A stretch of DNA of 6,403 nt from an uncultured Eubacteriales bacterium (GCA_900546845.1 UREK01000056.1:1-6403); one strand, 5' to 3'; positions 1-5,514 are shown, numbered from the stretch's first letter. Notes: generated by a model from the letters alone, not told the origin. A program made the numbers and translations.

Positions 1-50
1 GGATTCACGTCGCGCTTGCGCCGATGGCGCGGCCAGCGCTCCGTGTAAAG

Positions 51-75
51 AAAGCTTTGCGGCGCAAGGCTTTTT
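51..75. terminator. Hairpin with T-tract, possibly bidirectional terminator
   Basis: Bases 51-60 pair with 64-73 in a 10-bp stem with one G-U pair and the 3-base loop GGC. On the plus strand the stem runs into five T (71-75); on the minus strand it is followed by TTTCTTT. It could end transcription of a plus-strand gene left of the window, and also catch transcripts reading leftward out of the hydrolase gene about 190 bases away. Confidence 0.5.
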
Positions 76-108
76 GCTCGCAGCGCACATCCCCCAGGGG
101 ACCTTCTC

Positions 109-125
109 TTGCCGCTATGCGGCAA
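109..125. repeat. Short perfect hairpin
   Basis: Bases 109-115 (TTGCCGC) and 119-125 (GCGGCAA) are perfect inverted copies around the 3-base loop TAT. No T-tract follows on either strand, so it is not a classic terminator. It belongs to the cluster of dyads downstream of the hydrolase gene. Confidence 0.45.
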
Positions 126-157
126 TTCACCTTGGGCCGCTGCTCGCGATGGAAAGC

Positions 158-175
158 CAAGGGCCGCGGCCCTTG
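158..175. repeat. 18-bp perfect GC-rich palindrome
   Basis: The sequence CAAGGGCCGCGGCCCTTG reads the same on both strands with no central spacer. A related string (CTTGGGCCGC, 131-140) lies 18 bases to its left. A spacerless palindrome is more typical of a dimeric protein-binding site or a repeat core than of a terminator loop. Similar AAGGGC...GCCCTT cores recur in intergenic repeats of Clostridia, from memory and unchecked. Confidence 0.45.
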
Positions 176-186
176 ACAATCCCAAA

Positions 187-218
187 GAGGCTTTTTCGGC
201 AAGCGAAAGGCACGCCTC
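187..218 (-). terminator. Possible weak terminator of the hydrolase gene
   Basis: GAGGC (187-191) pairs with GCCTC (214-218), and inside it TTTCG (194-198) pairs with CGAAA (204-208). Read on the minus strand the stem begins about 40 bases after the hydrolase stop codon and is followed by TTTGGGATTG, a poor U-tract. The position suits a terminator, but the stem is interrupted and the tail weak; the stronger hairpin at 51-75 may be the effective stop. Confidence 0.3.
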
Positions 219-259
219 CCGGCGCGCCTAACTTGGTAGCCATAAATGGCCGGCGGGTC

Positions 260-1384
260 TTACGGCATCACGACTGGGATAAACTCCAGCAGAGCCGCGA
301 TGAACCTGTCCGGCTTTTCCTCATGCATGAGGTGCCCCGCATTGCGCACGACTGAGAACCCTGCGTTGCGCAGCGCGGCGTGATAGAGTTCGCAGGATTC
401 TGCGGTGTGCCATTTGTCCTCCGCACCCATCAGGATGAGCGTGTCCGCGGCGAGCGTGCGCAGGTTTGCGATGATCTCTTCGTCCTCAAAATATTGCAGC
501 GAAAGGCGGATCGCCCTGCGGCCCTCCGGATCGGAAGCCGGGCGGTAGTATTCCTGCACCACGTCCGGCGTGATGTTGGTCAGGTCGAACACCGCCTCGT
601 GGAGCATTTTTTCCACCGTGCGCAGGCCGTAAAGGCGGCTTGCAAGGAAGCCCAGCACCGGGCTGTCGATCATGCGGATGGAGAGCGGCATTTCCTGCGT
701 GACGCCGCCGGGCGTGACGAGCACGAGCCGCCCCACGCGGGCGGGGTTTTGCATTGCAAATTTGAGCGCATAGGCGCAGCCCATCGAGAATGCCGCAAAA
801 TGCGCGGACTCGATGCCAAGCGCGTCCATGAAGCGGCGGAGCGCGTCGGCCTGCTCTTCGATGGTGTAGCCGAAGGTGAACGGCCGGTCCGAATAACCAT
901 GGCCCAGCAGATCCGGCGCGATGACGCGGTAATGCTCGCTCAGGCGGTTGAACACGCGCCGCCAGGTGTAGAACGACTGGCCGACCGTATGCACGAGGAT
1001 CAGGGGCTCTCCCGTCCCCGCTTCAATATAATGCACCCGCGCGCGCTCGTGCTGCGCTTCGGGCTCCAGGGCGGGCGCTGCCGGTTCGGCGGCCTTTGGC
1101 GCAGGCGCTTCCGCTTCCAGTATATCTGTATCAGACGCTTCCGTTCCGGGAACATCCGTTCCGGGAACATCCGCGCCGGGAACATCCGCGCCGGGAACAT
1201 CCGCGCCGGAAACATCCGTTCCGGAAACATCCGCGCCGGACGCTTCCGCTTCCACCGGGGCTGCGGGCGCAGCCTTCTTGGCGCGCGGGCGGCGCACCTC
1301 CAGCTCGCCGGGCAGCTCGATCTCGATATACTCGCCCGTATGCTCGGAATTGATGAATTTCTTGACTTCAAGCGATAAACTCAC
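260..1384 (-). CDS. Alpha/beta fold hydrolase with repeat-containing N-terminal linker
   Basis: This 374-residue protein is an alpha/beta hydrolase, probably a cytosolic esterase-like or C-C/C-X bond hydrolase; the substrate cannot be read from sequence. The fold occupies about residues 114-374. Visible marks are the strand and turn LILVHTVGQS (128-137), APDLLGHGYSDRP (156-168), the nucleophile elbow A-F-S-M-G with Ser200, the acid Asp323 in LILMGAEDKW, and His351 in NAGHLMHEEKP, so the Ser-Asp-His triad looks intact. The usual HG of the oxyanion-hole loop is HT (132-133), and the first small residue of the elbow is Ala. Residues 1-38 form a compact charged head of unknown family, then comes an Ala/Pro/Glu-rich linker (about 39-112) with seven pentapeptides of the form [SP]G[AT]DV. 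There is no signal peptide or membrane segment. The GTG start is chosen because a perfect AGGAGG lies 6 bases upstream and a promoter precedes it. Hydrolase identity is secure; specificity is unknown. Confidence 0.9.
   Translation of the reverse strand: MSLSLEVKKFINSEHTGEYIEIELPGELEVRRPRAKKAAPAAPVEAEASGADVSGTDVSGADVPGADVPGADVPGTDVPGTEASDTDILEAEAPAPKAAEPAAPALEPEAQHERARVHYIEAGTGEPLILVHTVGQSFYTWRRVFNRLSEHYRVIAPDLLGHGYSDRPFTFGYTIEEQADALRRFMDALGIESAHFAAFSMGCAYALKFAMQNPARVGRLVLVTPGGVTQEMPLSIRMIDSPVLGFLASRLYGLRTVEKMLHEAVFDLTNITPDVVQEYYRPASDPEGRRAIRLSLQYFEDEEIIANLRTLAADTLILMGAEDKWHTAESCELYHAALRNAGFSVVRNAGHLMHEEKPDRFIAALLEFIPVVMP
1136..1240 (-). repeat. 15-bp minisatellite, about 7 in-frame copies
   Basis: Seven tandem 15-bp units, read on the minus strand as YCCGGMRCGGATGTT with few substitutions, encode the pentapeptides SGADV, SGTDV, SGADV, PGADV, PGADV, PGTDV and PGTEA (residues 49-83). 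The unit is a multiple of three, so copy number can change by slippage without breaking the frame. It is flanked on both sides by GAAGCG-type Glu-Ala repeats. The unit sits wholly within the linker ahead of the catalytic domain, where length change would be tolerated. Confidence 0.9.
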
Positions 1385-1390
1385 GAGGAT

Positions 1391-1396
1391 CCTCCT
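1391..1396 (-). promoter_or_regulatory. Ribosome binding site of the hydrolase
   Basis: On the minus strand AGGAGG ends 6 bases before the GTG at 1384-1382. This perfect Shine-Dalgarno match fixes the non-ATG start; no upstream in-frame start has a comparable site. Confidence 0.85.
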
Positions 1397-1397
1397 A

Positions 1398-1409
1398 CGG
1401 TTTCAACCG
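1398..1409. promoter_or_regulatory. Small dyad in the hydrolase leader
   Basis: CGGTT (1398-1402) and AACCG (1405-1409) are perfect inverted copies separated by TC. The dyad falls between the predicted transcription start (about 1419) and the ribosome binding site (1391-1396) of the hydrolase, where a repressor site or a small leader hairpin could act. No regulator gene is in view, so this is only a candidate. Confidence 0.3.
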
Positions 1410-1425
1410 GATACATATTCAATTT

Positions 1426-1454
1426 ATTCTACTATCTTTCCCCTTCGTTTGCAA
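1426..1454 (-). promoter_or_regulatory. Sigma-70-like promoter of the hydrolase
   Basis: Read on the minus strand, TTGCAA (-35, 1454-1449; 4 of 6 consensus bases) is followed after exactly 17 bases by TAGAAT (-10, 1431-1426; 5 of 6). Transcription would start near 1419, giving a leader of about 35 bases that includes the ribosome binding site. GCAAGTAA occurs twice here, at 1451-1458 (overlapping the -35) and 1466-1473, a 15-base spacing that could mark an activator or repressor site. Confidence 0.6.
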
Positions 1455-1538
1455 GTAATTTGGGCGCAAGTAAGGTGGATTCATGGTTTATTCACAAGTT
1501 TTTCCGTGAAACCTGCTTCCGGTTTTACCATGCGCATT

Positions 1539-1554
1539 GCGGCCTCCGGGCCGC
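1539..1554. repeat. GC hairpin between the divergent promoters
   Basis: GCGGCC (1539-1544) and GGCCGC (1549-1554) form a perfect 6-bp stem around TCCG. ACCA (1527-1530) and TGGT (1555-1558) extend it with a bulge. No T-tract follows. It lies just upstream of the -35 box of the plus-strand promoter, so it may be a control site or may block readthrough; nothing further can be shown. Confidence 0.35.
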
Positions 1555-1567
1555 TGGTCATGAAATG

Positions 1568-1596
1568 TTTACTGTTCAATCGGCAGGGGATATGAT
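1568..1596 (+). promoter_or_regulatory. Sigma-70-like promoter of the CotH operon
   Basis: TTTACT (1568-1573; 4 of 6 match to TTGACA) is followed after exactly 17 bases by TATGAT (1591-1596; 5 of 6 match to TATAAT) in a local AT-rich patch. Transcription would start around 1603, leaving a leader of about 65 bases before the TTG at 1670. It drives the CotH and VTC-domain genes and possibly the DUF4956 gene. It also excludes the in-frame ATGs at or upstream of 1592 as starts. Confidence 0.6.
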
Positions 1597-1656
1597 AAAA
1601 TATGGTTTAATGTTGCACAGCGCATTTTCCGCGCGCCGCATGCGAAACAAGGAAAA

Positions 1657-1662
1657 GGGTGA
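1657..1662 (+). promoter_or_regulatory. Ribosome binding site that selects the TTG start
   Basis: GGGTGA within AAGGGTGAA matches the GGTGA end of the anti-Shine-Dalgarno complement and leaves 7 bases to the TTG at 1670. The in-frame ATG at 1640 has only CGCGCCGC before it, with no purine-rich site. This favours TTG, which also puts the signal or anchor sequence directly at the N-terminus. Confidence 0.6.
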
Positions 1663-1669
1663 AACGAAA

Positions 1670-4600
1670 TTGAGAGCAAAAAAGCTTCTTCTGATATTGA
1701 TTTTGGCCATTGCGCTCATTGTGGCGCTCGTGGTCTACTGCGCGGGCGGGGCGGGCGGCGGCAGCAATTCGCACGCTGTGCAGAGTGCGCTCGTGCTCAA
1801 CGAGGTCATGTCCAGCAACAAGGGTTCCGTTCCGGACGAAAATGGCGATTACCCCGATTGGGTAGAGCTGAAGAACACCGGCGGCACGGAGCTTGACATC
1901 GGCGGTTTTGGCCTGACGGACGATTTTACCGAGGGCGCGAAATACGTTTTCCCCTCCGGCACAAAGATCCCGGCGGGCGGCTTCCTCGTGGTCTGGTGCA
2001 GCGGCGAGAGCACGGGCGGCCTTACGGCCCCGTTCCGCCTTTCCGCGTCGGACAGCCTTGTGCTGTTTGATGTGACGGGCAACACGCTCGACACGCTCGT
2101 GCTGCGCAGCGTCGCCTCCGGCAACACGCTCGCCCGGGACGCTTCCGGTGCGTGGGCCGAAATGAAGCCCTCCCCGGGCTATGACAACACCGACGCGGGC
2201 GCCGCCGCGTATGAAGCCTCCCTCCAGGGGGATGAGGACATCGGCGTATATATCAACGAGTTCATGGCCTCCAACGCCACAATCCTTGCGGATGCTTACG
2301 GCGTTTATTCGGATTGGATCGAGCTTTACAACAGCAACGGCTACGAGGTCGACCTTTCCGGCTTTGGCCTTTCGGATTCGCTCTCCCAGCCCAAGAAATA
2401 CACCCTGCCGGAGGGAACGGTCATCCCGGCGAACGGGTATCTCGTCATCTTCTGCTCCGGCAACGAGGGCTTTACGGAATCCGGCGAGCTGCACGCGCCT
2501 TTCAGCCTGCGCGCCTATGCGGAGGACGTGGTGCTTGCAGGCAAGCGGGGCGCCATCTTGGACAGCTACTCCTATACCGTGCAGGAGACGGATTACTCCA
2601 TGGCCCGCATGCCGGATGGGACCGGCGAATTTATGCAGACCGCGCACCCGACGCCCGGTTACGCCAACGACGACGCGGGCTACGCGGCGTTTTCCGCGAG
2701 CGTGACCCGCGCGCGGGGCGACGTTTACATCTCCGAGGCGCTTGGCAAGAACCTGACCGCCAAGGCCGCGCCGGACGGGGAATATTACGACTGCATCGAG
2801 CTGCACAACCGGGGAAGCGGGACGGTCTCCCTCTCCGGCTGCGCGCTTTCCAACAACCCGAAGAACCCGGCGAAGTGGGTGTTCCCGGAAGGGACGGAGC
2901 TTGCGCCTGGGGAATACCTCGTGGTATACGCCTCTGGCCACAACGCCAAGGCTGCCAAGACCGATCTGCACACGAACTTTAAGCTGGGCGCCGACGGCGC
3001 TTCGATTTATTTGTTCGGCCCGGACGGGCTTTTGATGGATAAGCTGCAAACCGGCGTTTTCCTTAATGACATGAGCTATGGCATCGACGCGGGGGGCAGC
3101 TATGCCTGCTTTGAGACGCCGACCCTCGGCGCGGCCAACGGAGCGGGGCAAAAGGGCGTGACGGCCATGGTACAGTTTTTGACCACTCCGGGCGTCTACG
3201 ACGGTGAGATCGAGATCGCGCTTGCCGCGTCCGCAGGCGAGACCATCCACTATACCCTGGACTGCACCACGCCGACGGCGAGCTCCCCGGTCTATAACGG
3301 GCCCATCAAGGCCTCGTCCAACACCGTGGTGCGCGCGGTGGCTGTGCGGGAAGGCTATGTCACCAACGCGACGGTTTCCGGCACGTTCCTCTTCCGGGGC
3401 GATAACGTGAACCATAGCCTGCCTGTCGTCACGCTCGTGACAGACCCGGACAACCTGTGGGATGAAAAGACGGGCATTTACGCCTATGGCGAAAATTACG
3501 ACCCAACGCTCGCCTACGGCGATGCGATCACCACGGCGAACTACTGGAAATCCAAGACCGCGCCGGACGCCTGGGAGCGCCTGGGCTGCCTCGGCGTGTT
3601 TGACGAAAGCGGCAGGGAGGTCTTTTCCCAGAACATCGGCATGCGCATCGCGGGGAGCTTTGGCCGCGGGCGCGCGCAGAAGGGCTTTAACCTGATCGCG
3701 CGGGACGAATACGGCGACGACCGCATGGCGTACCCATTTTTTGAGAAGCTGGATTTTACGGAGTATAAATCCATTGTGCTCCGCGCGGGCGCGCAGGATC
3801 AGAACAACGGCAAGTTCCGCGACGAGCTGGCGACGGGCCTCCTCGCGGGCAGCGACGTGAACTTCCTCTACCAGGCGTATAAGCCCTATGTGCTCTACCT
3901 CAACGGAGAATATTGGGGCGTATATTTCATGAAGGAGAAGCGCAACCGTTTCTTCGTTGCCCAGCATGAGGGCACGGATGATACCGTGAACATGGACATC
4001 ATCCGTTCCGGCAGCTCGGCCTATTATGGCTCCGCGGCGGAGTGGAAGGAGCTCATGACCTGGCTCAACGGCAAGGGGAACGACCTTTCCGCCGCTTCGG
4101 ATTATGCGTACATCGATGAGCGGGTGGATCTCGACAGCTTCATGGATTACATGATCTGCGAGATCTATTCCGCGAATTCCGACGTCTGGAACATCCAGTA
4201 TTATAAGCTCGACGGCGGGAAGTGGAAGTGGATCTACTACGACTTCTGCTGGAGCTTCGGCGCGAGCGAGAACCGCACGGATCACAAGACGCTCTCCATC
4301 CGCCGGCTTTCCAGCAAGCCCTGTTCCGACCTGTTCAACGCCCTTTTGAAGAACAGCGACTGGCGGGACCGCTTCTGCCGCCGCTTCGCGGAACTGCTGA
4401 AGACGATCTATGCGCCCGAGACCGTCCTTGCGAAGGTAAACGAACTGTATGCGCAGGTGGAGCCGGAGATCGTCCGGGAGCGGGAGAAGTTCAACGGCGA
4501 GACCTTCATGGGCATGACGCAGCACAGCGAGGTGCGCGGCACGTATGAGGGCTTCCTGCGGCAGGTGGAGATCATGCGGGACTTCGCGGCCGGCCGGCCG

Positions 4601-4672
4601 GATTCGCTCAAAAAGCAGCTTCAAACGGAGTTCGGCCTTTCCGATTCCTATATGCAGGAGGTGTTCGGATGA
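1670..4672 (+). CDS. Surface protein: three lamin-tail domains, chitobiase-C-like domain, CotH kinase domain
   Basis: From TTG this is a 1000-residue exported protein. Residues 1-23 are a basic tip (RAKK) plus a long hydrophobic run, a signal or uncleaved anchor; Cys24 follows VVY, a poor lipobox, so lipidation is doubtful. Three lamin-tail domains follow (about 40-150, 192-310, 351-465), each with an NE/SE opening, a W/CxEL strand, GxxLS/T and PxGYLVVxxSG. Residues 502-575 resemble the chitobiase/beta-hexosaminidase C-terminal domain (IHYTLDCTTPT, SPVYNGPI). Residues 583-1000 are a CotH kinase domain: K671 after a glycine/arginine-rich loop, E756 in GVYFMKEK, catalytic-loop candidate D838 in NSDVWN, and YYDFCWSFG (856-864), where relatives usually have DxD before the final FG. 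CotH proteins are atypical secreted kinases; B. subtilis CotH phosphorylates spore coat proteins. No coat substrate is visible here, so a cell-surface target is more likely. The gene starts an operon, overlapping the next by ATGA. An ATG at 1640 is the alternative start. Confidence 0.9.
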   Translation: MRAKKLLLILILAIALIVALVVYCAGGAGGGSNSHAVQSALVLNEVMSSNKGSVPDENGDYPDWVELKNTGGTELDIGGFGLTDDFTEGAKYVFPSGTKIPAGGFLVVWCSGESTGGLTAPFRLSASDSLVLFDVTGNTLDTLVLRSVASGNTLARDASGAWAEMKPSPGYDNTDAGAAAYEASLQGDEDIGVYINEFMASNATILADAYGVYSDWIELYNSNGYEVDLSGFGLSDSLSQPKKYTLPEGTVIPANGYLVIFCSGNEGFTESGELHAPFSLRAYAEDVVLAGKRGAILDSYSYTVQETDYSMARMPDGTGEFMQTAHPTPGYANDDAGYAAFSASVTRARGDVYISEALGKNLTAKAAPDGEYYDCIELHNRGSGTVSLSGCALSNNPKNPAKWVFPEGTELAPGEYLVVYASGHNAKAAKTDLHTNFKLGADGASIYLFGPDGLLMDKLQTGVFLNDMSYGIDAGGSYACFETPTLGAANGAGQKGVTAMVQFLTTPGVYDGEIEIALAASAGETIHYTLDCTTPTASSPVYNGPIKASSNTVVRAVAVREGYVTNATVSGTFLFRGDNVNHSLPVVTLVTDPDNLWDEKTGIYAYGENYDPTLAYGDAITTANYWKSKTAPDAWERLGCLGVFDESGREVFSQNIGMRIAGSFGRGRAQKGFNLIARDEYGDDRMAYPFFEKLDFTEYKSIVLRAGAQDQNNGKFRDELATGLLAGSDVNFLYQAYKPYVLYLNGEYWGVYFMKEKRNRFFVAQHEGTDDTVNMDIIRSGSSAYYGSAAEWKELMTWLNGKGNDLSAASDYAYIDERVDLDSFMDYMICEIYSANSDVWNIQYYKLDGGKWKWIYYDFCWSFGASENRTDHKTLSIRRLSSKPCSDLFNALLKNSDWRDRFCRRFAELLKTIYAPETVLAKVNELYAQVEPEIVREREKFNGETFMGMTQHSEVRGTYEGFLRQVEIMRDFAAGRPDSLKKQLQTEFGLSDSYMQEVFG
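4656..4661 (+). promoter_or_regulatory. Ribosome binding site of the VTC-domain gene
   Basis: AGGAGG, continuing as AGGAGGTG, lies inside the last codons of the CotH gene, 7 bases before the ATG at 4669. Together with the 4-base ATGA overlap this indicates translational coupling of the two genes. Confidence 0.85.
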
Positions 4673-5364
4673 GCAAGCGCCCACAATACCGGCATGAGCT
4701 GAAGTATTACATCAACCGCGGGGCGTATACGCTGCTTTCCAAGAAGCTTTCGCTTACCATGGAGCAGGACCGCTACGCCCGCAAAAACGGCGGGGAATAC
4801 TTCATCCGTAGCCTGTATTTTGACGACCTCGACGATTCTGCCTTCCGCGAAAAGCTGGACGGCGTGGACGGCCGGGACAAGTTCCGCATCCGCATCTACA
4901 ACATGTCGGACGCGGCGATCAAACTCGAATGCAAGCACAAGGAGGGCGGCTATATCCAGAAAACCTCCCTTGCGCTTTCCCGGGAGGAATACGAACGGCT
5001 CCGCAAGGGGGATTATACCTTCCTGCTCCACAGGCCGGAACCCTTTGCGCGGCGGATGTTCGCGGAGTTTGCGACAAAGCCGCTCCGCCCCCGCGTGATC
5101 GTGGACTACATGCGGGAGGCGTACACCTTCCCCGTGCAGGATGTGCGCGTAACGTTCGACAAGGACGTGCGCACTGGCTACCGCAGCACGGATCTGTTCA
5201 ACGCCCATATCCCGACCTACCGCGTGATCGACGATTACGGCCTGGTGCTAGAGGTGAAGTTCAACCAGTACCTGCCCACATATATCCGCTCGCTCCTGCA
5301 GCTTGACGCCCATGCGCGCAGCGCGGTCAGCAAGTACTGCCTGTGCAGGAAGTTTGAATTGTAA
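4669..5364 (+). CDS. VTC-domain (polyphosphate polymerase-like) protein
   Basis: This 231-residue soluble protein is a bacterial VTC-domain member of the triphosphate tunnel metalloenzymes, the fold that in yeast Vtc4 polymerises ATP gamma-phosphate into polyphosphate. The tunnel residues expected of the family can be seen strand by strand: HELKYY (K12), SLYFDD (48-53), RIRIY (R74, R76), LECKHK (E87, K89, K91), VDYMREAY (R149), RVTFDKDVRTG (R160, R168), LEVKFN (E195, K197) and SKY (K222). The length fits a stand-alone catalytic domain without the SPX domain of the yeast protein. There is no signal peptide or membrane span, so it acts in the cytosol or at the inner face of the membrane. It overlaps the CotH stop by 4 bases and precedes a DUF4956 membrane protein that could anchor it. 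Polymer synthesis is inferred from the fold and residues; another triphosphate or nucleotidyl chemistry remains possible. Confidence 0.9.
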   Translation: MSKRPQYRHELKYYINRGAYTLLSKKLSLTMEQDRYARKNGGEYFIRSLYFDDLDDSAFREKLDGVDGRDKFRIRIYNMSDAAIKLECKHKEGGYIQKTSLALSREEYERLRKGDYTFLLHRPEPFARRMFAEFATKPLRPRVIVDYMREAYTFPVQDVRVTFDKDVRTGYRSTDLFNAHIPTYRVIDDYGLVLEVKFNQYLPTYIRSLLQLDAHARSAVSKYCLCRKFEL

Positions 5365-5383
5365 GGCGATTCAATTTGAATTG

Positions 5384-5412
5384 ATAATTGACAATGGAAA
5401 TTTGTCAATTAT
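5384..5412. promoter_or_regulatory. 11-bp perfect inverted repeat, operator-like
   Basis: ATAATTGACAA (5384-5394) and TTGTCAATTAT (5402-5412) are perfect inverted copies around the 7-base spacer TGGAAAT. A second dyad, TCAATT-TG-AATTGA, lies directly upstream (5371-5384). There is no T-tract, so a terminator is unlikely. The repeat covers the -35 element and most of the -10 element of the promoter called here, the geometry of a dimeric repressor site, but AT-rich repeats of this type also occur as scattered elements in Clostridia. Confidence 0.5.
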
Positions 5413-5415
5413 ACT
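5388..5415 (+). promoter_or_regulatory. Sigma-70-like promoter ahead of the DUF4956 gene
   Basis: A perfect TTGACA (5388-5393) is followed after 16 bases by TATACT (5410-5415; 5 of 6 match to TATAAT). Transcription would start near 5422 and give a leader of about 105 bases before the ATG at 5527. This could make expression of the DUF4956 gene partly independent of the CotH promoter about 3.8 kb upstream. Confidence 0.5.
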
Positions 5416-5425
5416 GAAAAGCAGG

Positions 5426-5444
5426 CTGCCGCGCAAAACGGCAG
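5426..5444. repeat. GC hairpin in the DUF4956 leader
   Basis: CTGCCG (5426-5431) and CGGCAG (5439-5444) pair perfectly around a 7-base loop. It sits immediately after the predicted transcription start, so it would form the 5' end of a leader transcript. No T-tract follows, so it is not an obvious terminator. Confidence 0.4.
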
Positions 5445-5466
5445 GTTAAAGCAGCGAACCAAAGAC

Positions 5467-5491
5467 GGCGCGGCAAAAGCATTGCCCCGCC
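5467..5491. repeat. Second leader hairpin
   Basis: GGCAA (5472-5476) pairs with TTGCC (5482-5486) around AAGCA. GGCG (5467-5470) and CCGC (5488-5491) extend the stem past a single C-C mismatch, giving 9 pairs in all. It lies 24 bases ahead of the ribosome binding site. With the hairpin at 5426-5444 it gives the leader two stem-loops, but the leader matches no riboswitch I can recognise. Confidence 0.35.
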
Positions 5492-5514
5492 CATTGTAAT
5501 TTGTAATTTGGCAC

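Larger units (their letters stand above)
1..259. other. Gene-free, hairpin-rich stretch
   Basis: I see no credible gene here. The open frames on either strand lack a convincing ribosome binding site and any recognisable domain. The stretch lies downstream of the minus-strand hydrolase and holds at least four dyads: 51-73, 109-125, 158-175 and 187-218. The density of GC-rich dyads resembles the intergenic repeat debris common in Clostridia genomes, but that is recognition by eye and was not searched. The left edge may be the 3' flank of a gene outside the window. Confidence 0.6.
5379..5509. mobile_element. Possible MITE-like or palindromic insert within the operon
   Basis: AT-rich arms at 5379-5397 and 5491-5509 are imperfect inverted copies (14 of 19 positions by eye), each built on a 7-base period: AATTGAT-AATTGAC-AATGG on the left and, inverted, AAATTAC-AAATTAC-AATGG on the right. 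They enclose 93 bases holding GC-rich hairpins. The composition contrasts sharply with the flanking genes. There is no transposase and no clear target duplication. It may be a small non-autonomous or REP-like element, or ordinary regulatory DNA. Confidence 0.35.

Noticed and set aside
74..355. A 93-codon plus-strand frame, and a 65-codon minus-strand frame at 5-202, as small genes
   Set aside because: Neither has a clear ribosome binding site or recognisable domain. Both are threaded through hairpin-rich DNA, and the first runs into the hydrolase gene on the other strand.
1136..1240. The hydrolase pentapeptides as a CotH phosphorylation substrate
   Set aside because: Three of the seven repeats carry Ser, but the hydrolase has no export signal while the CotH protein is exported, so the two should not meet.
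380..1378. A 332-codon plus-strand frame opposite the hydrolase
   Set aside because: It is in the same codon register as the hydrolase and ends exactly at the complement of the TTA codon at hydrolase residue 3. The sense strand has an intact catalytic triad and ribosome site; this strand shows only repeats such as AGNIR that mirror the minisatellite.
1739..1745. Lipoprotein lipobox at Cys24 of the CotH protein
   Set aside because: The residues before the Cys are V-V-Y; tyrosine at -1 does not suit signal peptidase II, so an uncleaved anchor or an ordinary signal peptide is preferred.
1607..4684. A 1025-codon open frame antisense to the whole CotH gene
   Set aside because: Its codons are in exact register with the CotH codons, so it stays open only because that gene uses no TTA, CTA or TCA codons, as expected of GC-biased codon choice. 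Its translation is rich in Arg, Ala, Val and His, has no domain, and its ATG has no convincing ribosome site.
5384..5412. Terminator after the VTC-domain gene
   Set aside because: The stem is AT-rich and followed by ACTGAAAAG on the plus strand, with no T-tract. A promoter or operator reading fits better.
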